A DNA stretch of 64,000 bases from Rubripirellula reticaptiva (GTDB lineage Bacteria > Planctomycetota > Planctomycetia > Pirellulales > Pirellulaceae): the NCBI RefSeq assembly GCF_007860175.1, contig NZ_SJPX01000002.1, positions 1 through 64,000 on the forward strand. Reading direction: 5' to 3'. The notes beneath the pieces were generated by a model. It was given only the letters and a program-made list of their open reading frames with translations, made no database searches and was not told where the DNA came from. How positions within the stretch are numbered: position 1 is the stretch's first letter; each line of letters opens with the position of its first letter. A program made the translations under genes and the position numbers. Shown in pieces: positions 1-9,500 of this stretch.

Positions 1-37
<37 letters not shown>

Positions 38-156
38 TCTTAGAATATGGTGACACCGGGTGACCGGTATCACTGAATCTGTGAAAATGACTCTCCAAAC
101 AACTCAACAGAAAACAGGTTCCTCGGAACCACTTCATCACCAATGAATCTCGAATG

Positions 157-194
157 ACCCGCTCTGGAGCGTCGCCTGCCAGAGCGGGTTTTTT
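157..194 (+). terminator. Rho-independent terminator downstream of 16S
   Basis: An 11-bp perfect stem (ACCCGCTCTGG at 157-167 with CCAGAGCGGGT at 179-189) encloses an 11-base loop and runs into six T residues (189-194). It is on the strand of the 16S gene and lies about 125 bases past its end. It appears to close a transcription unit that holds 16S without 23S or 5S. Confidence 0.85.
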
Positions 195-577
195 CGTGCG
201 CGCATCGAATGTCCCGACGAAACGCAGAACAGACTGCTAGCCTGGTTCTGGCACCGAAGCTAAAGAAGCTTGCCCCCAAGCCCAGCGTCGACCACGAACC
301 CAGCGTCGACTGCAAACTCATGGTCGACCGCAAATCGATGGGGCGAATGCAAAGAGCTGACGTTCCCAGGATCAAAAAGCACACGTCATAAAAACCCAAC
401 GGCGTTTTACAATCAATCCGGTCCAACCTCGTTGGGGGAATTCCAACACGCAACAGAAGGACATCACAAAGGAACCAAACGCTGCTGGCGTAAACGCCTG
501 GTGCGGAATTGCGATGAAACAGCGGAAAATCGCGCCGAACACATTTCGCAGCCGGCCTTGACCTTACAGTTCTGCGA
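195..577. other. Intergenic region after the rRNA terminator
   Basis: I see no convincing gene between the terminator and psd. Short open frames exist on both strands but lack family signatures and good start signals. The only structure is a degenerate 18-base tandem repeat at 281-334, listed separately. Confidence 0.5.
281..334 (+). repeat. Three degenerate 18-base tandem repeats
   Basis: Units begin at 281, 299 and 317. The first two share CCCAGCGTCGAC followed by a CNAA-like end; the third keeps only the GTCGAC core and the final CNCAAA. An 18-base period is six codons, so in the open frame 209-391 the units read PSVDHE, PSVDCK, LMVDRK. Whether that frame is translated is unclear: it lacks a good ribosome-binding site and matches no family I recognise. 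Confidence 0.4.
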
Positions 578-1474
578 CTAAGCGACAACCATGCCCATGC
601 GATCGCCCACTCTCGCATAGAGCTCTCGGTTTGCTTTCGAGTTGCCAACTAGGTCGTCATCAAAACGCACTCGCCCGGACTCGAAAATAAGAATGGTCGA
701 CGATCCGCCAAATCGAAAGTAACCCTTCTCGTCACCTTTCGCGACTGGCAGGCTGGCCTGATACGTTTGGCAAATACTGCCAACACAAGTGGCCCCAATC
801 TCCATCACCAAGACCGTGCCCATGTGTTCGGTTTGCAATTTGGTCAATGTGCGTTTGTTGGTTGCAAGTATTTGAACGTTTTGGCAAAGAGCGATTGGGT
901 TAACCGAAAACAACGGCCCATTAATCAATCGTGCCGAACCGGGAACGCCTGCCGCGGGAAAATGAAATCGGTGATAATCAACCGGGCATAACCGCGACAG
1001 CAACAACCCGCCCGATGCGTACCGATCAGCCAAACTCTCGTCATCCAACAAAGTCGCCAAATCGAACATTTCGCCTTTGACGAAAAGCCCCTCGCACTTG
1101 GACAAATCCGGCACGCAAAGATGCCGTCCGTCAGCCGGGAAAACAACAGACGACTCGGACGAATCAATCGGGCGGGCCTGCGGCTTCAGTTTTCGAAAGA
1201 AGAACTCATTGAAGCTAGCGAACTGGTCGGGCGAGCGAACAAACTCGTTCGGGTCCAATCCATAGTCGCGAACAAACGGACCAATTTTCTGGCGAGATTT
1301 CTCACGATCCATGCGCCATCCGTACCAGCGCGAGAACCAAGCTCGCTTGACCGCCGAATGCAACGCAATTTTTCCGGGCAATGTCTCGTAGGTCCAACGC
1401 AAAAACGCATCGCCATAGACCTTTTCGACGCAGTCTTGGCCTGTGTAGCGGTCGTGAAAAACGATTTCTGCCAT
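578..1474 (-). CDS. psd: Phosphatidylserine decarboxylase
   Basis: Decarboxylates phosphatidylserine to phosphatidylethanolamine, the last step of PE synthesis at the membrane. The 298-residue protein has the family's hallmarks: the FFFRKLKP block, the FPADGR segment with the catalytic Asp, the PVDYHRFHFP block with the catalytic His, and a C-terminal GGSST motif where self-cleavage at the serine would create the pyruvoyl group. The start at 1474 is preferred over an upstream ATG at 1537 because AGGG lies about six bases before it and the extra 21 residues show no conservation. The gene converges on nothing nearby and has tRNA-Leu upstream on the same strand. The GGSS form rather than LGST fits the type II-like subgroup. 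Confidence 0.93.
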   Translation of the reverse strand: MAEIVFHDRYTGQDCVEKVYGDAFLRWTYETLPGKIALHSAVKRAWFSRWYGWRMDREKSRQKIGPFVRDYGLDPNEFVRSPDQFASFNEFFFRKLKPQARPIDSSESSVVFPADGRHLCVPDLSKCEGLFVKGEMFDLATLLDDESLADRYASGGLLLSRLCPVDYHRFHFPAAGVPGSARLINGPLFSVNPIALCQNVQILATNKRTLTKLQTEHMGTVLVMEIGATCVGSICQTYQASLPVAKGDEKGYFRFGGSSTILIFESGRVRFDDDLVGNSKANRELYARVGDRMGMVVA

Positions 1475-1636
1475 GGTGCCCTGCGAATAGCGATCAACAG
1501 CCGCTGTGGGTTCGTCGCCACGCAGCAAGAAACGCATCGTGCATCAAGAGACAGCGCAGCCAGCCGGCGATAGTGCAAAAGAAACGCAAAAACACAACAC
1601 GTCAGCGTCCGACAAATCGGTCGCCAGGTAACTTGA

Positions 1637-1721
1637 TGCGGCCGAGAGGACTCGAACCTCCACGGGATTAACTCCCACAAGGCCCTCAACCTTGCGCGTC
1701 TGCCAGTTTCGCCACGGCCGC
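1637..1721 (-). tRNA. tRNA-Leu (anticodon GAG)
   Basis: The minus strand folds into a full cloverleaf. The acceptor GCGGCCG pairs with CGGCCGC, with discriminator A. The anticodon stem CAAGG/CCTTG holds the loop TTGAGGG (anticodon GAG, reading CUC and CUU). A long variable arm typical of leucine tRNA follows, then a T arm with TTCGAGT. The bases after the discriminator are TCA, so CCA is not encoded and must be added by nucleotidyltransferase. Confidence 0.95.
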
Positions 1722-2100
1722 AAATTGCGTGGTTGCTGTTACAGCAGTTGCAGAGTTTCTCAGATTGCATCAATTCGTCAACGCCCCAACCAAAGGACTT
1801 TTCTTGTTTCCCTGCAAAAGCCGTGAAGGGAACGAGCGAGAGATCTGTGTCCAAACCGATTCATGACGAATGCAACGTCTGGCGCGACAAGTCAGTCGCG
1901 ATTGCCGAAACGTCGGCAGTATCAGATTAATCTCGTCCATATCGCCGACGCGGTTTGCCGAAAACTAAAATGGGGCGTTTGCGACAGATACAATCCTTTT
2001 CACGGGGGGAGGTCTTGCGAGCGCGACTTTGGGAAATGCAATCCTGGGGACGCACTTGGGGCTAGAAGTTCAATTCTTCACAACCTTCCATAGGCACCTC
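1722..2100. other. Intergenic region between tRNA-Leu and the GGDEF gene
   Basis: This 379-base stretch should hold the divergent promoters of the tRNA gene (minus) and the response-regulator gene (plus). I see no convincing open frame, long hairpin or repeat. An in-frame extension of the downstream gene to 2029 exists but adds residues unlike a receiver N-terminus. Confidence 0.5.
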
Positions 2101-3042
2101 ATGCTTACCAACCTACGCCCCATCCAAGTCCTGCTTGTCGAAGACACAGAGAACGACGCAATCTTCGTGACTCGACTGCTGGAGTGTAACCCAAGCCTGA
2201 ATTTCTCGGTCAGGCGAGCCGACACACTCGAGGCTGCCATTTCGTTGATGGGGGCAGAAGATTTCGACGTCAGCTTGCTTGATCTGTCGTTGCCTGACGC
2301 TAAAGGTCTTGAATCATTCGACAAGATCCGCGCCATGGACGCTCGACTCCCTGTCGTCGTACTCACTGATTTAAATGACGAAGAACTGGCGTTGCTAGCG
2401 ATCGAAAGCGGTGCCCAGGACTTCATGTCCAAAGATCACATCACAGGACAGATGCTGTACCGGTCCTTGATTTTCGCGATTGCCCGGCAACAAAAAGTAT
2501 TGGGATTCCAGGCTGCTGCAGACACCGATCCGTTGACGGGAATGCCGAATCGCCGGCACTTAAAGACATGGTTCACCGAATCATTGGAATCGACCCGAAT
2601 AAGCGGCACAGAGATGTCGATCGCGATCCTGGACCTCGATCATTTCAAACGGATCAACGACGAACATGGCCACTTCGTTGGTGACGCCGTTTTGAGGCAC
2701 GTCGGAAAATTCTTGGCCGAGTCGATCGGTCCACGGATGTTGGCGGCGAGATTCGGAGGCGAAGAATTCGCCATTTTGATGCCGGGCTACCCACTTCCCA
2801 TTGCCGTTTCGTTCATTGACCGCACTTTGCGGGAATTGGCTAGCGAGAAGGTCACCGCCGGCGATCTTGCGATTTCCGTTACATCAAGCGCGGGCGTCAT
2901 CAATACTCCGCCTAACGATTGCTGGGACGCCGCTTACATGGCCTGCGACGTACTACTCTATGAAGCAAAAACATCGGGACGAAACCGCCTGGCATCCAAG
3001 GACCGCAGTAGAGAAACCGTTGGCTGCCTAAAACATGCGTAA
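2101..3042 (+). CDS. Response regulator with GGDEF diguanylate cyclase domain
   Basis: A 313-residue cytoplasmic two-component output protein predicted to make cyclic di-GMP when phosphorylated. Residues about 7-125 form a CheY-like receiver with acidic residues E14 and D15, phospho-acceptor D61 (in LLDLSLPD), T89 and K111. Residues about 140-305 form a GGDEF domain that begins DTDPLTGMPNRR and carries the active signature GGEEF at 219-223. The RxxD inhibitory site expected just upstream of the signature is absent (RMLA there), so product inhibition through that site is unlikely. The ATG at 2101 puts the beta1 strand IQVLLVED right after the N-terminus and is preferred to 2029. No partner histidine kinase is adjacent. 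Confidence 0.9.
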   Translation: MLTNLRPIQVLLVEDTENDAIFVTRLLECNPSLNFSVRRADTLEAAISLMGAEDFDVSLLDLSLPDAKGLESFDKIRAMDARLPVVVLTDLNDEELALLAIESGAQDFMSKDHITGQMLYRSLIFAIARQQKVLGFQAAADTDPLTGMPNRRHLKTWFTESLESTRISGTEMSIAILDLDHFKRINDEHGHFVGDAVLRHVGKFLAESIGPRMLAARFGGEEFAILMPGYPLPIAVSFIDRTLRELASEKVTAGDLAISVTSSAGVINTPPNDCWDAAYMACDVLLYEAKTSGRNRLASKDRSRETVGCLKHA

Positions 3043-3146
3043 ACGCGATTTAGCTGATCGACGTTGACCTTGGGCGTGACTTTGTCGAGAATCAAACGGC
3101 TTTTGTTCTACTCGCCGTATTTTGCCTCGCTTTCCCCACCCAAGAC

Positions 3147-4424
3147 ATGTCCTCGACCGCCGCCGAGCTTGAGCTCGGCCAATATTGCCGTCAAACTGCC
3201 GAAACCGCTCGTACCGCGTCGTACGAACTGGCGTGCTTGGACACCACCGTCAAGAATCGTTGGCTAGAAGAGTCCGCCAATGCATTGGTTGCCCGAGCAA
3301 ATGAAATCATTGCAGCCAACGAAATCGATTTAGCGGCGGCCCCTGGATACGGCTTGACCGACGCAGCGGTAGACCGATTGCGACTCGACGAGACACGAAT
3401 TGCGGCCATTGCTGGTGCCCTTCGAGAAATTGCAGCGCTGCCGGATCCAATTGGCGAAATCATGGACGGGTTTACTCGGCCGGGCGGCCTGCAGATCCTG
3501 AAACGCCGCGTCCCGCTGGGCGTCGTTTTCTTTATTTACGAAAGTCGACCTAATGTGACGGCGGACGCGGCCGGCATCTGCATCAAGAGCGGCAATGCAG
3601 TAATTCTGCGCGGCGGCAAAGAAGCCATCCACAGCAGCCGTGCGATCGTTGACATTCTGTCCGAAACCGGCGACGGCTGCGGCATCCCGACCGGCGCGGT
3701 GCAATTGGTTGCGACGACTGACCGAGCGGCCGTGGGTCACTTCTTATCCATGGGTGAATTGATCGATGTGACGATTCCTCGTGGTGGTGAAAGCCTGATC
3801 CGCCGCGTCGCCAAAGAAGCAACGATGCCAGTGATCAAACACTACGACGGAAACTGCCACGTTTATGTTGATACTTCAGCCGATGTCGAAATGGCTGCCA
3901 AGATCATCGAAAATGCAAAGTGCCAACGGATGGGCGTTTGTAATGCGTGCGAGTCTTTGCTGGTTCACTCGTCGATCGCGGCGAAAGCGTTGCCCGCGAT
4001 CGCAAATCGATTACGAACTCATTCGATTGAAATGAGAGCCGACCCGCGGGCGATGAACATTCTCTCGGATGCTGTTGCCGCGAACGATAGTGACTGGGGG
4101 ACGGAATACCTCGGTCCAACCATCAGCATTGCGATCGTTGACTCGATCGACGAAGCAATCACACATATCAATCGACACGGTTCGCATCACACTGACGCGA
4201 TCGTGACGAGCGACCTGCAAGCTGCCGAGACATTCACGAATCGCGTCGACAGTGCCGCTGTGATGGTCAACGCCAGCACTCGATTCAACGACGGCGGAGT
4301 ATTTGGGCTGGGAGCCGAAATCGGAATCTCAACGGACAAAGTCCACGCGCGCGGCCCCTGTGGAATGCGAGAACTGACAAGCTATAAGTACATCGTCCGC
4401 GGAAATGGACAAGTCAGAGAATAA
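3147..4424 (+). CDS. proA: Gamma-glutamyl phosphate reductase
   Basis: Reduces gamma-glutamyl phosphate with NADPH to glutamate semialdehyde, the second step of proline synthesis in the cytoplasm. The 425-residue length is normal. Diagnostic blocks are [17 protein letters not shown], the [10 protein letters not shown] cofactor region, the IPRGG loop, and the catalytic cysteine in [13 protein letters not shown], followed by the [11 protein letters not shown] and [12 protein letters not shown]-terminal signatures. The ATG at 3147 lacks a clear ribosome-binding site. proB is not next to it, so the usual proBA operon is split here. The next gene, fliM, starts 109 bases downstream and is functionally unrelated. 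Confidence 0.96.
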   Translation: MSSTAAELELGQYCRQTAETARTASYELACLDTTVKNRWLEESANALVARANEIIAANEIDLAAAPGYGLTDAAVDRLRLDETRIAAIAGALREIAALPDPIGEIMDGFTRPGGLQILKRRVPLGVVFFIYESRPNVTADAAGICIKSGNAVILRGGKEAIHSSRAIVDILSETGDGCGIPTGAVQLVATTDRAAVGHFLSMGELIDVTIPRGGESLIRRVAKEATMPVIKHYDGNCHVYVDTSADVEMAAKIIENAKCQRMGVCNACESLLVHSSIAAKALPAIANRLRTHSIEMRADPRAMNILSDAVAANDSDWGTEYLGPTISIAIVDSIDEAITHINRHGSHHTDAIVTSDLQAAETFTNRVDSAAVMVNASTRFNDGGVFGLGAEIGISTDKVHARGPCGMRELTSYKYIVRGNGQVRE

Positions 4425-4533
4425 GTGTTAGGTGAGAAGTCTTAGGGATTGAAGCAGCGAACACAGGGTTGGGAAGTCCTCTCGAACACCTGATCGGTTG
4501 CCACCAATCCCTCTTTCGAAAGGGGACATGGAT

Positions 4534-5607
4534 ATGCCCGACGAATCACTCAGTCAGAATCAAGTCGAAAGCCTGCTAAAGGCAATGGAAACGGTCGACG
4601 GTGCGCCGCCGAAACCGCAAGCCCCGAAGATCAGCGACGAAAAAAGCCCGACGGCATCAGCCGCCCGTTCAGCGCCCGCCGCCGGCGGGAACGCTCGAGT
4701 TACCGCATACGATTTCAAACGCCCCGAGCGTGTCGGCAAAGACCAGATGCGGGCGATGCATTCGCTGCACGAGTCACTTGCTAGAAACTTCGGTGCGTCG
4801 GTGTCCGGCATGCTGCGGACGATGATCGAAGTCAAACTGCTGAGCGTCGATCAGTTGACCTACAGCGAGTTCGTTTTCAGCCTCGACAACCCAAGCTGTT
4901 TCAATGTGCTCAAGCCCGAGCCGCTGGACGGAAATTGGATTTTGGATATCGCTCCTTCACTGTCGTATGCAATCATCGATCGCATGCTTGGCGGTGACCC
5001 CAATCCCAACGAAACCATCCGGCGTCCCTTGACGGAAATCGAAAACCGTTTGATCGGACGAGTGGTTGCGTTGTTTCTGAAATGCCTAAAAGAATCGTGG
5101 GAAAACATTTCGGAACTCGACGTTGACGTCGAGAAAGTTGAAAGCAATCCGCAATTGGTGCAAATCGTTCCGCCGAACGAGGTCGTGATTCTGATTGGAT
5201 TCGAAGTCTTGCTAGCCAAGAACCGGGGAATGATGAACCTTTGCATTCCCTTTAACACGATCGAGAGTTTCAATTCTCGGCTGTCTCGCAACGGCTGGGT
5301 TGGCTACGGCAAAGGAACACCGACCGTTGAGACTCGTGATCGAATTTCAACGAGTGTCAAAGATGCGCCCGTTGACATTGTCGTCACGCTTGCGACATCA
5401 AAAATTCGAACCAGAGACCTACTAGAACTCGCGGTGGGCGACATCATCACGACGGAAAAGGAGGTCACGTCGCCGCTTGAGTTGGCGGTCCAGGATGTGC
5501 CTAAGTTCCACACTCGTGTCGGTGCTTTCAAAGGCAAGAAGGCAGTGCGAATCGAGTCAGTGATGGAACGTCATAAACAAGCCCCACCTCCCAGCGAGAC
5601 CCCGTAA
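4534..5607 (+). CDS. fliM: Flagellar motor switch protein FliM
   Basis: Component of the cytoplasmic C-ring that binds phospho-CheY and sets the direction of flagellar rotation. The N-terminus carries the CheY-binding/EIDALL-like segment LSQNQVESLLKAM, followed by a low-complexity Pro/Ala linker. The middle domain (about 60-245) has the usual FKRPERVGKDQMRAMHSLHE and LDNPSCFNVL blocks. The C-terminal SpoA domain (about 270-345) reads VDIVVTLATSKIRTRDLLEL. AGGGG at 4521-4525 lies eight bases before the ATG at 4534, which decides the start over in-frame 4528 and 4498. The protein is 357 residues. No other flagellar gene is in the window, so this fliM is solitary. Confidence 0.93.
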   Translation: MPDESLSQNQVESLLKAMETVDGAPPKPQAPKISDEKSPTASAARSAPAAGGNARVTAYDFKRPERVGKDQMRAMHSLHESLARNFGASVSGMLRTMIEVKLLSVDQLTYSEFVFSLDNPSCFNVLKPEPLDGNWILDIAPSLSYAIIDRMLGGDPNPNETIRRPLTEIENRLIGRVVALFLKCLKESWENISELDVDVEKVESNPQLVQIVPPNEVVILIGFEVLLAKNRGMMNLCIPFNTIESFNSRLSRNGWVGYGKGTPTVETRDRISTSVKDAPVDIVVTLATSKIRTRDLLELAVGDIITTEKEVTSPLELAVQDVPKFHTRVGAFKGKKAVRIESVMERHKQAPPPSETP

Positions 5608-5862
5608 CAGGATTTAGCTCCGAAAAATCGCACTTCACCCGCCGAACAATCATCGCTGGTGCTACAAGACAGGGACGCTATTTAGCACATCCGAAAACCT
5701 GACGATGCAGCGTCGTAAACGCCGCCTACGCCGCCTACCTGCTCCGAAGGCTCAAGAACCATCGGTCAATCGACCAAACCTGTCAAACGCTGTGCTCGCG
5801 TTTCAGGGGCGTACTGAAGACCGCATCCGTCCCAGAGCAAGATTTTGAGACGCCTAAAAGTA
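5608..5862. other. Intergenic region between fliM and HU-like gene
   Basis: No supported gene. A 47-codon frame from 5704 encodes a very arginine-rich peptide, but its start region is a short local repeat (CGCCGCCTA twice) and it has no good ribosome-binding site. The stretch ends in the terminator of the convergent HU-like gene. Confidence 0.45.
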
Positions 5863-5895
5863 CAAAATAATGGCTCGCCTGGGATCAGGCGAGCC
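5863..5895 (-). terminator. Terminator of the HU-like gene
   Basis: A perfect 10-bp stem (GGCTCGCCTG at 5872-5881 with CAGGCGAGCC at 5886-5895) and a four-base loop. Read on the minus strand it is followed by ATTATTTTG. It lies about 65 bases past the stop codon of the HU-like gene and may also stop transcription coming from fliM. Confidence 0.75.
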
Positions 5896-5961
5896 AAACA
5901 TCTGTTAACGACTTGCAATGCGAGTCGTCATTTTGATTTCTCGATTTCGAAGTGAATGGCT

Positions 5962-6285
5962 TTACGCCATTTCCTTCAGACCCTTCAAAGGGCGAATCGA
6001 CAGCTTCTTGCTAGCTGGTTTTGGCTTCAACCAGATTTCTTGGCCGTCGGCTGGGTTGCGTCCCTTACGCTTTGGCTTAGCGGGAACGTCCTTCAGGACG
6101 ATCTTGCACAGACCAGGGATCGCAAATTGACCAGGGCCACCCTTGCCAAGCGACTTGGCGATTTCGGCGGTCAGGGCGTCGAATACAGCCGCAACGTCCT
6201 TCTTGGTCATTTCGGTTGATTCGGCGATGTTGGCAAGAATCTGGGTCTTGGTGGGTGCCTTGGGAGCAGCAGCTGCTTTTGCCAT
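5962..6285 (-). CDS. HU-family DNA-binding protein
   Basis: A 107-residue histone-like protein expected to bind and bend chromosomal DNA as a dimer. After an Ala/Lys-rich N-terminus (AKAAAAPKAPTK) come the HU helices (QILANIAESTEMTKKDVAAV) and the beta-arm region GPGQFAIPGLCKIVLKDVPA. The sequence then runs KPKRKGRNPADGQEIW instead of the classic GRNPxTGxxI form and ends in a basic tail (KPASKKLSIRPLKGLKEM). The ATG at 6285 fits the family length; an in-frame extension to 6510 is rejected because it adds 75 non-HU residues. AAGG lies about ten bases upstream of this ATG. It is monocistronic, with its own terminator. Confidence 0.9.
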   Translation of the reverse strand: MAKAAAAPKAPTKTQILANIAESTEMTKKDVAAVFDALTAEIAKSLGKGGPGQFAIPGLCKIVLKDVPAKPKRKGRNPADGQEIWLKPKPASKKLSIRPLKGLKEMA

Positions 6286-6567
6286 GGGTGTCAAACCTTT
6301 GTCTGGGAAAGTGTTCTGGGGTCGCTCAAAGCGTGAAATAATTACGCCCGCGATTACTATCGGCAAAGTGTTATGCCGCAAACAGTCTTGTTGCAACCCG
6401 GCTTCGACCAAAAAAACCAACGTTTTCCGGGGTTTTTGGAACGGGCTTGACAGGAAAACCAAGTCTTGACTGCCGAGGGATCGGTCCACCGGCTCCATTT
6501 TCAGACTCAATGAGACCGATTTTTGATGATTTCGGCGGCTACCGAACCTCGGTTTTTAGGCTAAAAA

Positions 6568-9500
6568 CTACACTTCGCTGCGCAGTGCATCATCAATCGC
6601 GGCAACCGAAACATTCTCGGTCTGCGCTAGTTGATCACCGACCAACGAGACGCGTGACAACGTGGTTGCGACCGATTCCATCGCCGAATCGATCGACGAA
6701 ACATCGGTGACTTTTTCAGTTTCTGTTTCGTCACCAATCGATGATTCCACCCATAAATCGCCGTCTTCAAGTGCCAGAACCGCCGAACGGCTTTGGGCCG
6801 GAGCCGCGATCACCGACGGCACGAATGCATCCGCGACCGTCACCGATGCGGTCGCAATCGACTCGCCTTCGGCTTGTTGTTCACCCACGATGATCGAGTT
6901 CGAACCGTTTCCGTTTGACGCAGACTCCGGTGCATCGCTCTGTACCGAACGCGCGACTGAAACATTCGCCGTTGATGCCGAACCTGTCGTGGTGGTTGAT
7001 TCCGTCGTCGTAGTCGCGGTTGCTGGATTGAAAGTAACACCGCCGGTCTGAACGTTAATTTTGAACAACATCAACCCATCAATTTCGCCACGCACTTGAA
7101 CGTTTGGATTATTCACCGTCGAAACCGTGGTTTCGACCGCTTGCGAGGCTCCATTGGTACCCGTCGGCGCGGTGCCACGAATCGTGACGCTGGAACCATC
7201 CGCATTTAACGAAACCACAGGTTGCGAAATGGTATCGGTAGACGGTGATGGCACAACCAAAGAATGTGTTTGCCCCGGCGCCACAGCGACCAGCAAAGTC
7301 TTGCTTGGCGCACTTCCCATCCAGTCACGTATCGAAATGTACTGAGCTTTCAACTGGCCAACGTCCAGTTGAATTGTAGTGTCGCCGTCATCCGCCGCAC
7401 TTTCGATGCTGATTGTCCTGGCTTCCGTCGCCCCCTGCAGGAACCCAATCGCTGGCACATCAACCGTGTAAGACCCAGGCAACACGCCGTCAAAGACAAG
7501 CCCGTTTGCATTGGAACTGATGGTTTTATTGACTTCTTGATTCAGAAGATCCGTACCTTTTAGCACCAATGCAGAACCAAACTGGCCCACATTCGTGTCC
7601 GTCGAATAGTTGACAAAAATGTTTCGCAGCGTGTATTCGGAAACCTGGATCGTCAACGTTCCGCTGCTGGTCAGTGTACCGTCGCTAACGGTGTAAGTGA
7701 CCGTATCAGTACCAGTGAACGTCGTGGACGGTGGCGTGTAGAAAATCGTGTTGGTTGTTGCATCCACCCGAGTCGTGCCGCCGGCGGTCGTCGAATTCGA
7801 CGCGGTCGAGATCGTTAGCGTTTCCCCCGAGTCGACGTTGGCAGGCAATTCGGTGAGAGCTAACACGCTAAACTCCGTCGCGCTGCCTCGATTGACGGTA
7901 ACCGTTTTATCCAAAGTCGGTGGTGCATCGTTAACCGGCGTGACTGTAAACGTCGCGGTCCCCGTTGCGACTCCGCCACCGGTATCAACGATCGTGTAGG
8001 TAACGACTTCGCTACCAGCAAAGTTTTCTGCTGGACGATAAAAGAACTGAGTACCATCGGCGCTCACACGCACCGATCCGCCGGATGATGCGCTAGCCGC
8101 GGTCAACTGAAATGCTTGATTGCCAGCGTCACGCGTATCATTAGCTGTGACATCAAAAACAGCTTCGGCAGCGTCTTCGACCACGGTGAAGGCATCCGCA
8201 ACCGCCACCGGCGGTTCGTCCGACGATTGGACAGTGACCGAAACAGTTGCTTGATGGGTCAAGCTGCCGTCACTAATCGTGTATGTGAATGAATCCGCAC
8301 CGATGTATCCAGCCGCCGGTGTGTAAACGACCGAAGCACCGCCGGTTGCGATTGTCACGGTTCCGCCAGCCGAACTGGTTCCCACCGCAGTGACTGTAAG
8401 CGTCTCGCCCGAATCCGGTGCAAACGTATCGTTGGCCAGCACATCGAGTGGATTGCTGACCGAGTCTTGGTCGACCGTAAACGAGTCGTTAACCGCACTG
8501 GGCGAATCATTCACCGCCGTTACTGTCACAGTGACGCTGCCGTCTTTCTGTGATCCAGAGCTGTTTGCAACTCGATAGGTAAATTCTGCGGTGCCGTTAA
8601 AGTTCGCGGATGGCGTGAAGGAAACCACACCACCGACCAGGGTTACAGTGCCACCGGTTGTCGGTTGGTCAACCGAAATGACGGACAACGTACCTGTGCC
8701 ACTGATTACCGTGTCGTTTGCCAGAACATTCAACGTCGTCGCAGCAGAATCTTCCGCGACGGTAAACGAGTCATTCCCAACGGTGAAAGTCTGTCCAATC
8801 TCCAACGACACGTTACCGTAGGCGACCGTTTCAGCAGGAACTCGGTCGTCTTGACCAAACAGCAACACATCGCTGTCGGTATCATCGGCGGGTTCGCTGC
8901 GGATGTTAACGTTTCCACTGGCTTTGGCAATCATGCGAACCGACGCGATTAGACTTTCACCGACGTTGCTCGCGACAATTCGATTGCTCACCGCGCCCAG
9001 TTCGTCGATCAGACCGTCACTGAACGCACCCTTCGGCACCACAGTGAAACCCTGGTCATACTGAATCGGCGTTCCGTCAACAGGTTCAATCAAAGTTCCA
9101 TCAAACAAGATGTCCGCATACGCCGCAAACACACCGGGCTTTGTAAACGAACGAGCATCAACGCCGATGAACTGAAGAAAAAACTCTTGACCAACAGCAA
9201 TCGATGAAATTGCGTTACCGTTCAAGTCAACCACTTGCAACTTAATCTCGGCTTGCGGTTCGCCCGAAACATTGACGGTCAACGTTTCAGTTCGAACATT
9301 GCCCGCGAGATCCGTCAACGAAAAATTGAACGTGTTCGCACCAGCCTGAGCCGCGGTCGGCGTCCAGTTGATCACGCCCGTCACTGAATCGATCGTCGCG
9401 CCAGCAGGATTCGTGGTCAAGGTGTAGCTTAGCCCGCTGCCCTCTTCGGTGCTGATCAGGTCCGTCACAAAGGCGCGACCGACGTTTGCCTGAGTCGCTG

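Noticed and set aside
1186-1854. 222-codon minus-strand frame crossing psd and tRNA-Leu
   Set aside because: It reads through the tRNA gene and overlaps psd in another frame. The translation includes the tRNA sequence, so it cannot be a normal gene.
5704-5847. Small Arg-rich open frame between fliM and the HU-like gene
   Set aside because: No ribosome-binding site, starts in a short CGCCGCCTA repeat, and has no family resemblance.
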